This document shows positions 1-11,063 of a stretch of DNA of 64,000 nt, piece by piece. Numbering within the stretch: position 1 is the first letter of the stretch; each line of letters opens with the position of its first letter. Location: assembly GCA_029204225.1 (NCBI GenBank), contig CM055096.1, forward strand, positions 43,569,967 to 43,633,966. Direction: 5' to 3'. Below the pieces are notes generated by a model. The model made no database searches. It was not told the DNA's origin and worked only from the letters and a program-made list of their open reading frames with translations. Source of the stretch: Diphasiastrum complanatum. Lineage: Eukaryota; Streptophyta; Lycopodiopsida; Lycopodiales; Lycopodiaceae. The position numbers and the translations under genes are program-made.

Positions 1-1985
1 GGTCAAAGATCAAAGCACAATTTTGGATGATTCATTTTTTGATTCCGGAGCAACTCAATACATGACCAATCAACATGAGATTTTCAACTCCTACACGCCT
101 TACAGCACGAAGAAATTTATTCATCTTGCTGACAATAGTACTCACACTATTTAAGGTGAAGGTACTGTAAGATTGTGATTTTAACATGATCAATTCAAAC
201 TACTATCAATGGTCTTATATGTTCTCTAACTCTCTACAAATCTGTTATCAGTAAGTAGAATTATAAATTTAGATCATAAGATAGAATTTGAATCTAATCA
301 ATGCAAAATTATTGATAGGAGTAGCAAAGTATTTCATTACTTTCATTGACGAGTTCTCTAGAAGAACAATTGTTTATTTCATTTAATAGAAATCAGAGGC
401 TTTAATCAAATTCAGACAATTCAAAGAGCATGTTGAGAATCAAACTGACAAACGATGGAGAATACATCTCCACCGAATTCAAGGAGTATTGCCTTGCAAC
501 GACATTGAGCAACAATACATTACCTCCTATTCGACTTAGTCAAATGGTCTTGCTGACAGAAAGAACAGAACCTTAGTCGAATCAGCAAAGTGCATGTTAT
601 CACATGCTATACTTTGTAAGTCCTTCTGGGCTAAAGTTGTTTCAACAGCCACCTATATTCAGAACAAATGTCCTACTAAAGCTCTCTTAGACAAAACACC
701 ATTCAAAGTTTGGACAGGTACCAAACCTTCTTTATCAAACTTACTTGCACAGATACCTCGTGATCTCAGGAAGAAGCTCGACTTCCAGAGTATCAAATGT
801 GTTTTCATAGCTACACTACTTCAGATCAAGCCTACAAGTTATTCGACCCCATCGAGTCAAAGATATTGACTAGCCGGGATGTCATCTTCATCGAAGATCA
901 ATTTCAAGACCTCAAAGGAAAGGGCAGTCCCCATGTAGCCGACCTATCAGATTCTCCTGACGCATTGAACTTTCCATTTTTTTAGTTGACTATTCTTATT
1001 GAAGGTCCAAGCTCTTCTACTTCTGATGAACAACAAATCAAAAGATGATGATGTTGCATTTCAGCAACTATAGTATGATGGAAATGATCAACTTCCTCTA
1101 TTACCCATAAGATCTTCAAGAACTAGCAGACCATCTAATAGGTATATCGATGAGTCTGCAACCTAACTTGTTCAGGAATCGACGACTATCGAAGAGGCAC
1201 TCAGTCAGCCTAATTTAGATATCTGGAAAGAAGCTATGGATAAAGAGTATTCATCTCTTATCAAGAACCAAACATGGACAATTGTCGAACTACCTGCTAG
1301 CAGAAACGTAGTTGATTGCCAATGGATTTTCAAAGTCAAGTACAATGCAGATGGAAGCATCAACAGGAGAAAGGCATGACTTGTCGCCAGAGGTTTCTCT
1401 CAGGTATACAACGTCGACTACACTAAGACCTTCAGTCCAATAGTCAAGCATTCTTCTATTCAACTTTTGCTATCATTTGCTGCTATTGCAGATTTGGAAA
1501 TACATCAAATAGACGTACAGACAGCATATCTCAATGGAGTTATCGAAGAAGACATTTACATGGTGCAACCTGAAGGTTATATTATCGAGGGTAAACATAA
1601 TCATGTGTGTAAACTCCACAAGGCACTTTATGGCTTGAAGCAATCTGCTCGAGCATGGTTTCAAAGGATTAATACTTTCCTTATTGATCCTGGCTACACA
1701 CCTAGCTCTTCAGATTCAAACATCTACTTCAAAGAAGTGCAGCAGCCTTTTATCATTATCACTTTGTACGTGGATGATACATTGTTTTTTCAGCAATAGT
1801 ACCGATTTGATAAAAGAGGCCAAGACAATGCTATCTTCTGAATTCAACATGACCGATTTGGGCGAAGCTCATTTCTTGATTGGTATACAAATTCACAGAG
1901 ACAGAAAACAGAAGTTGGTTTTCATTACACAAAAGAGATATGTCTACAACATGTTAGTCAAATATAATTTGATTAATAGCTTATA
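1..1985 (+). pseudogene. Decayed Ty1-copia pol (PR-IN-RT), left-truncated by the window edge
   Basis: In shifting frames the + strand shows a copia protease motif (FDSGATQYMT near 45-75), integrase core pieces (FITFIDEFSRRT near 335; NDGEY near 455), the IN C-terminal region (SRDVIFIEDQF, 865-905) and RT (AYLNGVIEEDIYM near 1525-1560; ALYGLKQSARAW near 1620-1660; YVDD near 1765). Frames change repeatedly, stops interrupt every domain, and the RT ends in AT-rich DNA after about 1970 (last recognisable stretch VFITQKRYVYNMLVKYN). No gag, RNase H or LTR of this copy is visible. It is an old, non-coding copy. The segment 865-1400 is repeated in diverged form at 2641-3370. Confidence 0.85.
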
Positions 1986-2640
1986 TCATATATATGGATG
2001 GCTTAGTATATATATATATAGTTGTTCATATTCATATAGTTTCCAAGTTATGAACAAGAAGCATTTGAATAGTTAGCTCTCTCTCTCTTAAGTCTGCGAG
2101 CTTGTACACTCCTGAGCATTCTAGCTCACTTCTTAGAGTTGCTTTAGAGATTGCTATTGTGCTACTGCTTATCAGCATTACGCGTAATTCAGACTTTCAT
2201 TCTAGTCGCTCAGAGACAGCATAGAGTATGCGACTTCGATCCACAACTTATTGTACTCATTTACTTCTGTTTCGTTTTCATACTGAATCAATACCATTTT
2301 TATTGCATTCAGCTTCGTCTCAGAATGTATGCGTTTTCAGCAGCTCTTCACGACTAATTATTTGTCTAGTGATTCGCGAATGATTTGTGACAAATTATTT
2401 GTCTGATAATTCAATACATTATTGTTTGGCTATGTAATCAATGTAGTACTGATGATTTCAAAGGTAGTTACTATAAGATCAAACGTGATTTCTATCACTA
2501 TTGTTTTTGTTTGAAATTGATAGACGTAGTCATGCATTGAGAAAAAGGAAGATAGTTTAATCCACTACGCACGAAAAGTTTTCTTTCTAGACACTCAAAT
2601 TCTTTTCATTCGTTTCTTTTTGAGTTTGACCTATCTTCTG
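1986..2640. other. AT-rich stretch without recognisable gene
   Basis: It starts with TA-rich simple sequence (about 1984-2025) and a short CT run (2078-2090). Short open frames exist but show no family resemblance. By position it could be a decayed LTR between the two copia fragments, but I see no LTR ends, PBS or PPT to support that. Confidence 0.4.
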
Positions 2641-3370
2641 CACACCTCTTTCTGACAACAGGCTCCAAACCTTCTTTATCAAACTTACAAATTTTTGGAC
2701 GTATCGTTTATGCACAAATTTTGCATGATCTCAAGAAGTAGCTCGACTTCTAGAGTATCAAGTCTATTTTCGTCAGCTACACTACTTCAGATCAAGCTTA
2801 TAAGTTGTATGATCTAGTCGAGTCGAAGATATTCACTAGCCAAGATGTCATCTTCATCGAAAATCAGTATATCGACCTCCAAGATAAGGGCAAGGCTCTT
2901 ATAACCAAACTATCGAACTCTCCAAAATTATCAAACTTTCCAGTTCAAAAGTTGACTATTCCTATTGAAGGTCCAAGCTCGTCTACTCCTGATGACCAAC
3001 TTATCAGCAACGAACTTGAAAAAGATGATGTTGCAATCCAGCGACTACAGCATAGTGAAGATAATCAACTTTGACCACTACCCAGAAGATCGACAAGAGA
3101 AAGCAGACCACCTATTCTAGTATATCAACGAGTTTGTAGCTTACCTTGTTCAAGAGCTGACAACTGACAACTATCAAAGAGGCACTGAGTCAACCCGATT
3201 CCGATCTCTGAAAAGAAGCTATGGGTAAAGAGTATTCATCTCTTATCAAGAATCATATGTGGACTATTGTCGAATTACCTACCAGCAGAAATGTAGTTGA
3301 TTGCAAATGGTTGTTCAAAATCAAGTACATGGCAGATGGAAGTATCGATCGAAGAAAGGCTTGCCTTGTT
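2641..3370 (+). pseudogene. Second decayed copia pol fragment, paralogous to 700-1380
   Basis: The fragment repeats the IN C-terminus and RT N-terminus of the first copy: SKIFTSQDVIFIENQYIDL (2824-2880), then WTIVELPTSRNVVDCKWLFK (3258-3320). It shares the same small deletions and acidic linker but has its own stops and frameshifts. The two copies therefore come from one element family or from a local duplication. The fragment stops at about 3370, where sequence belonging to a minus-strand copia leader begins. Confidence 0.8.
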
Positions 3371-3516
3371 GTTAGGATTTTGGTCTACAAAAGATCCAAT
3401 TTACAAAAGCAAAAAACTCGATTTTTGTGTAGAATCCTCTCTACCATGCTCTAGCCTTGATATCTTCATTAAATCATTGATAGATCTGATTTTCTCCTTC
3501 ATAACCTGAAACAAAA
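3371..3516 (-). other. Remnant leader of a minus-strand copia
   Basis: Read on the minus strand this lies directly 3' of the PBS at 3517-3528, as expected for the untranslated leader of a copia whose 5' LTR is at 3529 onward. The element is broken at about 3370, so its gag-pol is gone. Confidence 0.55.
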
Positions 3517-3528
3517 GCTCTGATACCA
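3517..3528 (-). other. Primer-binding site, initiator-Met tRNA type
   Basis: The minus strand reads TGGTATCAGAGC, the standard copia PBS complementary to the 3' end of tRNA-iMet. It directly abuts an LTR end (…CTTCACA). Confidence 0.85.
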
Positions 3529-4015
3529 TGTGAAGGATTTCAGATCATTATGATCCAATCCACTTAAAAGATCTTTGGTTAGAAACCAATCTCACCAATG
3601 TAGAAAAATCAACATCTACACACAAAATGAGATGCAAACACTAATGGAACTTGATCAAACTTGAATGAAATGATGAAGTTCTATTGCTATTCGTACATGT
3701 GTGGATCCAAAAATAACAAATATAGATCATTCTACACATAAAATTGCATGCAATCACAAGCATAGTGCACCAATGGATAGTAGAACCCAAGAGAACCATG
3801 AAATGAGATAGAGAAGAGAGAAGATCACTCTCTCCACGAGTTACATCCTTATAGTAGGTCCAAAACCTATTTGGGCACTTGGCTTTCCCTCCAAAATGCT
3901 AACCCTACTATTTTTGGGTCTAGATTCAAAGTACCCAACATTCAAATTTGAATCTACTCAAATTGCCTTCTAACTTTCCCACACTTTCAGAAAGTGTTTA
4001 TTCAGATGAAATTTA
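3529..4015 (-). mobile_element. LTR (TGTGAA family), first part, split by copia A
   Basis: Read on the minus strand the LTR ends in …CCTTCACA against the PBS. It runs to 4015 where copia A is inserted, and resumes at 15344-15457, where it begins TGTGAAAGATTC. Counting the ATTTA target duplication once gives an LTR of about 596 bp. The TGTGAA start and TTCACA end are shared with the LTRs at 12777, 19177 and 57119, so this is one LTR lineage. Confidence 0.75.
4011..4015. repeat. Target-site duplication ATTTA, left copy (copia A)
   Basis: ATTTA immediately precedes the left LTR of copia A. The same five bases immediately follow its right LTR at 15344-15348. Five bp is normal for Ty1-copia integrases. 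Confidence 0.8.
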
Positions 4016-4291
4016 ACTTAGAATTTGCTTTGCACAGGAACACAGATCATGCTACACAGTAACACAGACAGAAAATCACTCTCCTCAGCAAGCTCACATA
4101 GCAACTATATTTCTCAAAATGAAATTACACTGTACATATAGTTGTTCACTCAGACAACCCATGCATGACCCAGGTTGCCGTTGGCGGGACGCGTGTCCCG
4201 TCGACTTGCCTCGTGGCGAGGCCAACTGATCCTTATCCACTGATAGGACCCATAGTACAGTAACACAGTGATTCTAACTTTAATTCTAACT
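4016..4291 (-). repeat. Copia A 3' LTR (left)
   Basis: It begins acttagaatt and ends aattctaact on the + strand, giving near-inverted termini. It is about 95 percent alike by eye to 15069-15343. It contains the odd GC-rich segment ggcgggacgcgtgtcccgtc (about 4192-4211), an imperfect palindrome. Confidence 0.85.
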
Positions 4292-4300
4292 CTCTCCCTT
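4292..4300 (-). other. Polypurine tract of copia A
   Basis: The minus strand reads AAGGGAGAG directly upstream of the 3' LTR, the expected plus-strand primer site. Confidence 0.6.
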
Positions 4301-4344
4301 AAAGTAGAGTCACTTTTTATACAGTCATATACATAGCTTTAAAG

Positions 4345-5448
4345 TCAACAAACTTTAAGTACATAAAGTTTTGATCTAAACTTATCAAACTTTTCTCCAG
4401 TAAGTGGCTTAGTGAAAATATCAGCTAGTTGTTCTTCTGTGCTACAATGAACAACATGAATTTCACGACTCAACAGCCTCTCACGTATGAAGTGATATTG
4501 AATCTCAATGTGTTTAGTTCTCGCATGGAACACTGGATTCTTTGCTAGCTGAATGCCACTCTGTTTGTCGCTATGTAAAGTCGTGGGATTTTTCTGCTTC
4601 ATGCCAATTTCTTCCAAGATTTGTCTCAACCATATAGCTTCTTGTGCAGCACTACACATTGCCTTATACTCTGCTTCTGTGGTGGAAAGAGCAATTGTAC
4701 TTTGCTTCTTACTAGACCAGGAAAAGCAATTACCACAAAACTGGAAGATATATCTTGTGGTGGATCTACGATCATCATAGTCACCTCCCCAGTCCGCATC
4801 CACGTAGCCACACAACTCAGGTAAACCATCGTGCTTCCTGTAAATCAAGCCATACTCTAAAGTGCCTTTCCCATAACGCAAAATGCGTTTAGCTGCTTTC
4901 CAATGTGTTTCCGTAGGTGCTGTCATAAACTGACTTACAATGCCAACATCATAGCATATATCTAGTCTAGTTGTGATAAGGTAAATCAAGCTCCCTACTA
5001 ACTGTCTATATAGCGTAGCATCAAATGACTGTGATTCATCAATCTTAGAAAGCTTTTTACCTGGTTCAATAGGAGTGTTTATTGGTTTGCAATCCTGCAA
5101 CCTAAACCTGTGTAGTAACTCTTTGACATACTTCACCTGTATTAAACCCACTTCATGTCCTTTTTGCCACAATTCTACTCCAAGGCAGTAATGCATCAGG
5201 CTGAGATCCGTCATCTCAAATTGTTCCATGAGGTCTTTCTTGATCATGTTTATCATCTCTTGATTATTTCCCGTAATAATCAAGTCATCAACATAAAGAG
5301 CAATCAAAGCAACCATACCATCAAAGCATAAGACATATAGATTTGGATCAGAATGTGTTCTCACCATCCCCTTTGAACAAAAGTAGGCATCAATCCTGCT
5401 ATACCATGCACGTGGTTCTTGTCTAAGACCATAAAGTGCTTTCTTCAA
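4345..5448 (-). pseudogene. Copia A reverse transcriptase C-terminal part and RNase H
   Basis: One long open frame (367 codons) carries the RT motifs KKALYGLRQEPRAWY (near the start) and LYVDDLIITG (catalytic YVDD, residues about 51-54), then the connection region and RNase H (CGYVDADWGGDYDDRRSTT; STTEAEYKAM; ARTKHIEIQYHFIRE) and the terminal DIFTKPL motif. The N-terminal RT fingers are missing because the copy is deleted between integrase and RT at about 5485. The remaining frame is intact to its stop, so A is younger than the 1-3370 fragments. Confidence 0.9.
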
Positions 5449-5483
5449 GCGACATACTTTATCTTCCTGACCTTTTGTTAAGC

Positions 5484-5825
5484 TTACGTAAATTGTCTTT
5501 TAATCCCACATTGATCACAAAGATCATTGAAGTCATTAGACTTATACTCACCTCCACTATCTGATCTTTGGACTTTGATCTTCTCACCTGTCTGATTTTC
5601 GACCAAGTTTTTGAAGTTCTTGAAGTTCTCAAAAGCATCTGATTTCTTCTTCAAGAAGTAGATCCACGTCTTACGTGACATATCATCAATAAAGGTCATG
5701 AAATAGAAGGCTTTTCCTAAGGACATGGTCCTCATAGGCCCGCATAAATCTGTGTGGATTAAATCCAGGATGTTCTTTGCTCTTGCAACACCCCCTTTAT
5801 TGAATTTCTCTCGATGCTGCTCCCG
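5484..5825 (-). pseudogene. Copia A integrase core, broken on both sides
   Basis: The minus strand encodes the end of the GAG-pre-integrase zinc domain and the IN core: DLIHTDLCGPM (first catalytic Asp), FMTFIDDMSRKTWIYFLKKK and QRSDSGGEYKSNDF (second catalytic Asp). It stops at QCGIKRQFT, before the third catalytic residue (Glu), because of the deletion at about 5485. The upstream end (5815-5825) is the junction with the nested copia. Confidence 0.85.
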
Positions 5826-5927
5826 ATATATACAAGATCATAGGAGGAGATAGTACTCAATTATTGGATCCTATTGAAAGTGTGTAACAACATTTATTGT
5901 TCATCATTTGAATTTTCTTCACTTCAA

Positions 5928-8900
5928 ATGTCTTCAATGGGTTCATCCTTGTTGGAACCAAGTGAAAGATTGACCACTTCAAATTATTCAATTTGGAAAA
6001 TGAGGATGGAGTCCATCTTGATCCTTCAAGACGTGATGGACATAATTCTTGGCCTTGAAGAAGAACCACAAGTTCTTCAAGAGGTTCAAAAATACAAAAA
6101 GAGAGCTAGGATGGCTCTCCACTACATTAAGATGAATGTCTCTAATGAGATATTGAGGGAGATAGGTACTTGTACAAAAGCCAAAGAAGCTTGGGATTGT
6201 CTCAAGACTATCTATGAGGCTAAGAATACCTCTAGGCTTCTCACTCTTAGGAATCAAATCTTTCAAAGTAGCCAAAAGAGTGATGAGAGTGCATCTAGTT
6301 ATGTTTTGAGAGTAAAAGATATTCATAGAGAGCTTGCTTGTATTGGTGATTCCATCAATCAAAATGAGCTAGTTCAAGTCATTCTTAATGGCTTGAGAGG
6401 TGAATTTGATAATCTTGTCCAATCCTATGCCATTAAGGAGGAGCTACCAAGTGTGGAGGCTCTCCAAAGTGTGCTAATTTCAGAAGAATCAAGACAAGAG
6501 TACAAGCTCTTGAGGATGGACACGCTTTCTCTCACTCATAATGATGGCAAAGCTCTCTTTGCCAAGGATAAGCACAAAGAGAGGAGCAAGAACCAACATC
6601 AACAATCCTCAAGCAAGGACAAAGTCAAATCCAAAGACAAAGATGAGGAGGAAGATGATTCCTCTAATGCTTCATCATCCAAGCTCAAGAAGAAGAAGAA
6701 GATCAAGTGCTTTTATTGTGGCAAGAAAGGTCATTATGCCACCAATTGCTTCAAAAAGAAGAATCAACTCAAGCAAGCCAATATTACCAATGAGAAGGAA
6801 GACACTATTGCAAGTGATGGAGAGGGATCTCTTATGGTCTCTAGTTTCTCATCTACTCCTTTCAAGAAGGACGGCCTATGGTATATTGATAGTGGAGCCT
6901 CTTCACATATGTGTAGCTCCAAGGACTCTTTCTCTTCTATTGCACCTTATGATGGAGTGAAGAAATCAATATACACTGCAAATGATTTCGAATGTCCTAT
7001 TGAAGGCATAGGGAACATTCCCTTGAAGCTTGCATCTTCTAAAGTTCTTTCTCTCTCTAGAGTTCTTTATGTACCTAAGCTTACCAAGAATCTTATTAGT
7101 GTTGGCCAATTGCTTGATAATGGCCTTGATGTAAAATTCAATGTTGATACTTGCACTATCAAGAAGAATGATGAGATACTTGCATTAGGATCTAGATTTG
7201 GTGGCATCTATAAACTAGATCCAAATAAGTATGTGAATGCTTGTAATGTTGCTCTTGTGAACAAGCTCTCTATGGAGGAATTATGGCATAGGAGGTTGGG
7301 ACATCCCAACTACAAACCCATGCTCTCTATGATCAAAGAACCCAAAGCTATTGGTTTGCCAAAGTCATTCTCCAAGAAGATTAAGCCTTGTGAGGCTTGT
7401 GCTATTGCTAAATCTCACAAAAAGCCATTTACAAGATCTTCTATCAAAAGCAAGCATCCTTTGGAGTTAATCCACTCGGATGTGCATTTCTCATCAACTA
7501 CAAGCAAGGGAGGAGCCACTTGTTTTGTTACTTGCATTGATGATTACACAAAATTCACTTGGATATATCTTCTTGCTTCAAAATCTATGGTGTTTGATCA
7601 TTTCCTTATTTTCAAAGCTTATGTAGAGAAGCAATTCTCATTCAAGATTAAAGCTCTTAGAAGTGATGGAGGTGATGAATATATCTCCAATAAATTTCAA
7701 GATTTTTGCGAGCTTGAAGGCATTAAAAGAGAGTTTTCTTGTGCCTACTCTCCATCTCAAAATGGAGTGGCCGAGAGAAAGAATAGATCTCTATGTGAAT
7801 GTGCAAAATCTATGAGAATTGAGACATCTTTGCCCAAAGATTTTTGGGGAGAAGCCATTAATTGTGCAAATTATCTTTGCAATAGGCTCCCACATATAGC
7901 TCTTGGAGGAAAGTCACCATATGAGATCTTATTTTTGAAGAAGCCTAAGGTTGATCACCTTAGAGTTTTTGGATCCTTATGCTTTGTCCATATTCCCTTG
8001 GAAACAAGGAAGAAGGAAGATCCTAGTGCATGCAAAGGGATCATGGTTGGATACTCATCCACCAAGAAGGCCTATAGAGTCTTTATACTCTCTACTTCTC
8101 AAGTTATTGAAAGTAGAGATGTTGTCTTTCATGAAGATCAACACTCATCATTTGAAGAGGCCGAGATCAAGAAATCTATGGATGCATCATCAATTATTGA
8201 TTTTGAAGACAATCATGATGTGATGGGGTCGAGATTTGAAGAAGACTCTCCTCGGATTTTTTCACCAAGAAGATCCATGAGAGATAGATCCGAGCCTAAG
8301 AGGCTCTCATATGTTGACAAAGGCAAACAAGTGGATCTTGATTCCACTAATTATGTTTTTTATGTCTCTCATGAAGAGCCAAAGAATGTACAAGAGGCAC
8401 TCAATACCAAGGAGTGGTATGATGCCATGAAGCAAGAGTATGATGCATTGATCACCAACAATACCTGGGAGCTTGTGGATCCTCCTTCCAACAAGCATGC
8501 GATTGGTTGCAAGTGGGTATTTTGGATCAAGTTCAATCATGATGGCACCATCAACAAGCATAAAGCAAGATTATGTGCCAAAGGATTTGCTCAAATCCAT
8601 GGTCTTGATTATGAGGAGACCTTTGCACCCGTTGCAAAGATGGTGACAATAAGAATTCTTATTTCTCTTGCTTGTTTTTTCAAGTGGAAGGTATTCCAAT
8701 TAGATGTATCCAATGCTTTTCTAAATGGTTATCTTGAGGAGGAGATCTATATGGAACAACCTCAAGGATTCATCAAGGATGAGTCCAAAGTGTGCTTGCT
8801 CTTCAAAAGTCTTTATGGACTCAAGCAAGCACCAAGATCATGGTATTCAAGACTTAACTCTTTTCTTATCTCACTAGGATTTACTCTTAGTAACTATGAT

Positions 8901-9533
8901 CCTTCCATGTATCTAAAGTTTGTTGGTAGCAATATTGTCATTCTTCTAATTTATGTTGATGACATTATTCTTTGTGGAAGTTGTATCAAGCTAGTTGATG
9001 AAACCAAGCTAGCACTTGGATGTGAGTTTAGAATGCAAGATCTAGGAGAGATACATTACATCCTAGGCCTAGAAATTGATTTTTATGAAAATCATGTCTT
9101 TATATGCCAATCTAGATATGCTCACTCTTTGTTGAAAAAATTCCATATGGAAAATTCTAAGAGCATAGATACTCCAATGGAGCAAATTGTAAAAGATCCT
9201 AATAAAGGTGATGAAAGATCCTTTGAGGACATCACACTTTTTAGGAGTCTTGTAGGCTCCTTGATTTGGCTTACCATTACTAGGCCCGATCTTAGTTTTT
9301 GTGTGCACAAATTGAGTCAATTTATGCAAGAACCTAAGATCCATCATTGGAAGATGGCCAAGAGGATTCTAAGATATGTATCTTCATCTTGTGATTATGG
9401 TCTACTCTATAAAAGTGAAGATCTATCCATTATTGGCTACTCGGATTCGGACTTTGCAAGTGACGAGATGGATCGAAAGTCTATTAGTGCATACACTATC
9501 TTTCTTGGAGGCAATCTAATATCTTGGCTTTAG
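5928..9533 (+). pseudogene. Copia gag-pol, nearly complete, cut in RNase H
   Basis: I prefer the ATG at 5928 (MSSMGSSLLEPSERL) over the upstream ATG at 5874, because three other copia gags here start the same way (MGSAGAYLLEASERL at 18361, MSSMGGYLMESTERL at 48459, MASNGGIMLESSERL at 58541). Domains are gag, a lysine/serine-rich linker, CCHC knuckle CFYCGKKGHYATNC (about 6709), protease WYIDSGASSHMC (about 6880), pre-integrase zinc domain, IN (CIDDYTKFTWIYLL; NGVAERKNRSLCECA), RT (LIYVDDIILCG near 8955) and RNase H start (GYSDSDFASDEMDRKS). The usual SDNGGEY reads SDGGDEY. The frame ends with an artificial TAG at 9531-9533 where foreign sequence begins, removing the rest of RNase H. Confidence 0.9.
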
Positions 9534-9557
9534 GGCAAAGTGTGGGAATTGGGGCAA

Positions 9558-9929
9558 AGTGTGGGAATTGGAACAATATAACCACGTACTAAAAATATTT
9601 AAAATTTGATTTAAGTGACAAAAGTGGCGACGACACAATCACACTCTCTATTGATGAAAATTACCTTCACTAATATGTGTTTAAAATTTTATATTTTGTT
9701 GCAATTAGAGATTTTGCGGTGGTTGACAAAAATTCAAGGAGTGAAGGACAAAGGTCAAATTATAATATCCTTTTGCAACCATCTACAACAATTACAAAAC
9801 TACACAATTCAATACTTGTTTCCAATTTTTTCCCGAGATCAGTCTTCTAAAGTTTTATGAATATTGCAAAAAAATCATACAACAAAATCTTGGAAGAAAT
9901 GTGTCTGCATTGGTAGCAACAATGGTAGT
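9558..9929. repeat. Segment X repeat, copy 1 (372 bp)
   Basis: It is almost identical to 10671-11044, with a 2-bp ta indel and one or two substitutions seen. The sequence resembles none of the retroelement families in the window. Confidence 0.9.
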
Positions 9930-10670
9930 TACATTGATTGAAGTTGGACCACATTATTCAAATCGAGACATATTAATTGTTGCAGATGGATTTGATGAGA
10001 AAGAAAAAATTGGCACAAGCATTTTTTGATTTTTATTAGAGTGTTATTTCATGTTTTCCACATATATTTCATAACAAACAACTCCGTGGTTTTGTTTTTT
10101 TTTTCTAGATAACCTTTTGGTGATCTCGCAGAGTTGATTGAAAAAGATTGTTGATGCATTTCAGAGAAAGGAAAAACAATTTATCGTTTGAGAAATTTAG
10201 GCATTTGGAAAAAGCCGAATCCACCCCAATTGTGTTTGTTAGAACAAACAATCATCTGTGACGTTTCAAAAGGATTGATCACCGAAAAATTGGAAAAGGT
10301 CTTTGAAACACATGCTAAAACAAAGACAATCGGCAGTGGGTACTTCTAAAATTCTTCTTTTCCGGTAGTTAATATCGTTGTCTATGCCTCAAAAAACAAA
10401 CAAATTGACAATTGGATTCCGGATGAGATTTTTAGATTGAAGAAAAATTGGTGGTCACCAGAATCAATCAAAGTTTATATGAGATCGTCAGCTTGGTTTG
10501 TAATTAAATTTCAAATTTTATAAACAAAGAAAGATCGACATATGGTTGCCTTTGTTAGAAAGAAACAACCGCAACAAAAGTTGGCAATTTACGAGCAAAG
10601 ATTGTCAAATTGGATGGGTCTTCAATTGAAGTCATTCTAAAGGATACACGGATTGATTCAATTTTGGAAA
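9930..10670 (+). other. Unrecognised insert sequence with coding-like stretches
   Basis: This part of the insert is single-copy in the window. The + strand has several stretches that read like protein exons: HYSNRDILIVADGFDEKEK (about 9953-10010), LGIWKKPNPPQLCLLEQTI (about 10200-10255) and DNWIPDEIFRLKKNWWSPES (about 10410-10470). A pyrimidine tract ending in CTAG near 10108 looks like a 3' splice site. I do not recognise the family. It may be a captured gene fragment. Confidence 0.45.
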
Positions 10671-11044
10671 AGTGTGGAAATTGGAACAATATAACCACGT
10701 ACTAAAAATATTTAAAATTTGATTTAAGTGACAAAAGTGGCGACGACACAATCACACTCTCTATTGATGAAAATTACCTTCACTAATATATGTGTTTAAA
10801 ATTTTATATTTTGTTGCAATTAGAGATTTTGCGGTGGTTGACAAAAATTCAAGGAGTGAAGGACAAAGGTCAAATTATAATATCCTTTTGCAACCATCTA
10901 CAACAATTACAAAACTACACAATTCAATACTTGTTTCCAATTTTTTCCCGAGATCAGTCTTCTAAAGTTTTATGAATATTGCAAAAAAATCATACAACAA
11001 AATCTTGGAAGAAATGTGTCTGCATTGGTAGCAACAATGGTAGT
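10671..11044. repeat. Segment X repeat, copy 2 (374 bp)
   Basis: Second copy of 9558-9929. It ends abruptly in the stitched junction before the duplicated pol segment. Confidence 0.9.
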
Positions 11045-11063
11045 GTGGGAATTGGTAGCAACA

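Noticed and set aside
4192-4211. GC-rich ggcgggacgcgtgtcccgtc in the copia A LTR as part of the palindrome-array system
   Set aside because: It shares only the acgcgt core, occurs once per LTR, and is far from the CACTA-like genes.
5874-5927. N-terminal extension of the nested copia from an upstream ATG
   Set aside because: The four related gags in the window start at the position equivalent to 5928; the extra 18 codons are leader sequence.
8307-8561. Minus-strand open frames inside copia pol (also 9069-9347, 11148-11402, 11910-12188, 59654-60211)
   Set aside because: They are shadows of the sense polyprotein. Identical copies appear wherever the pol segment is duplicated.
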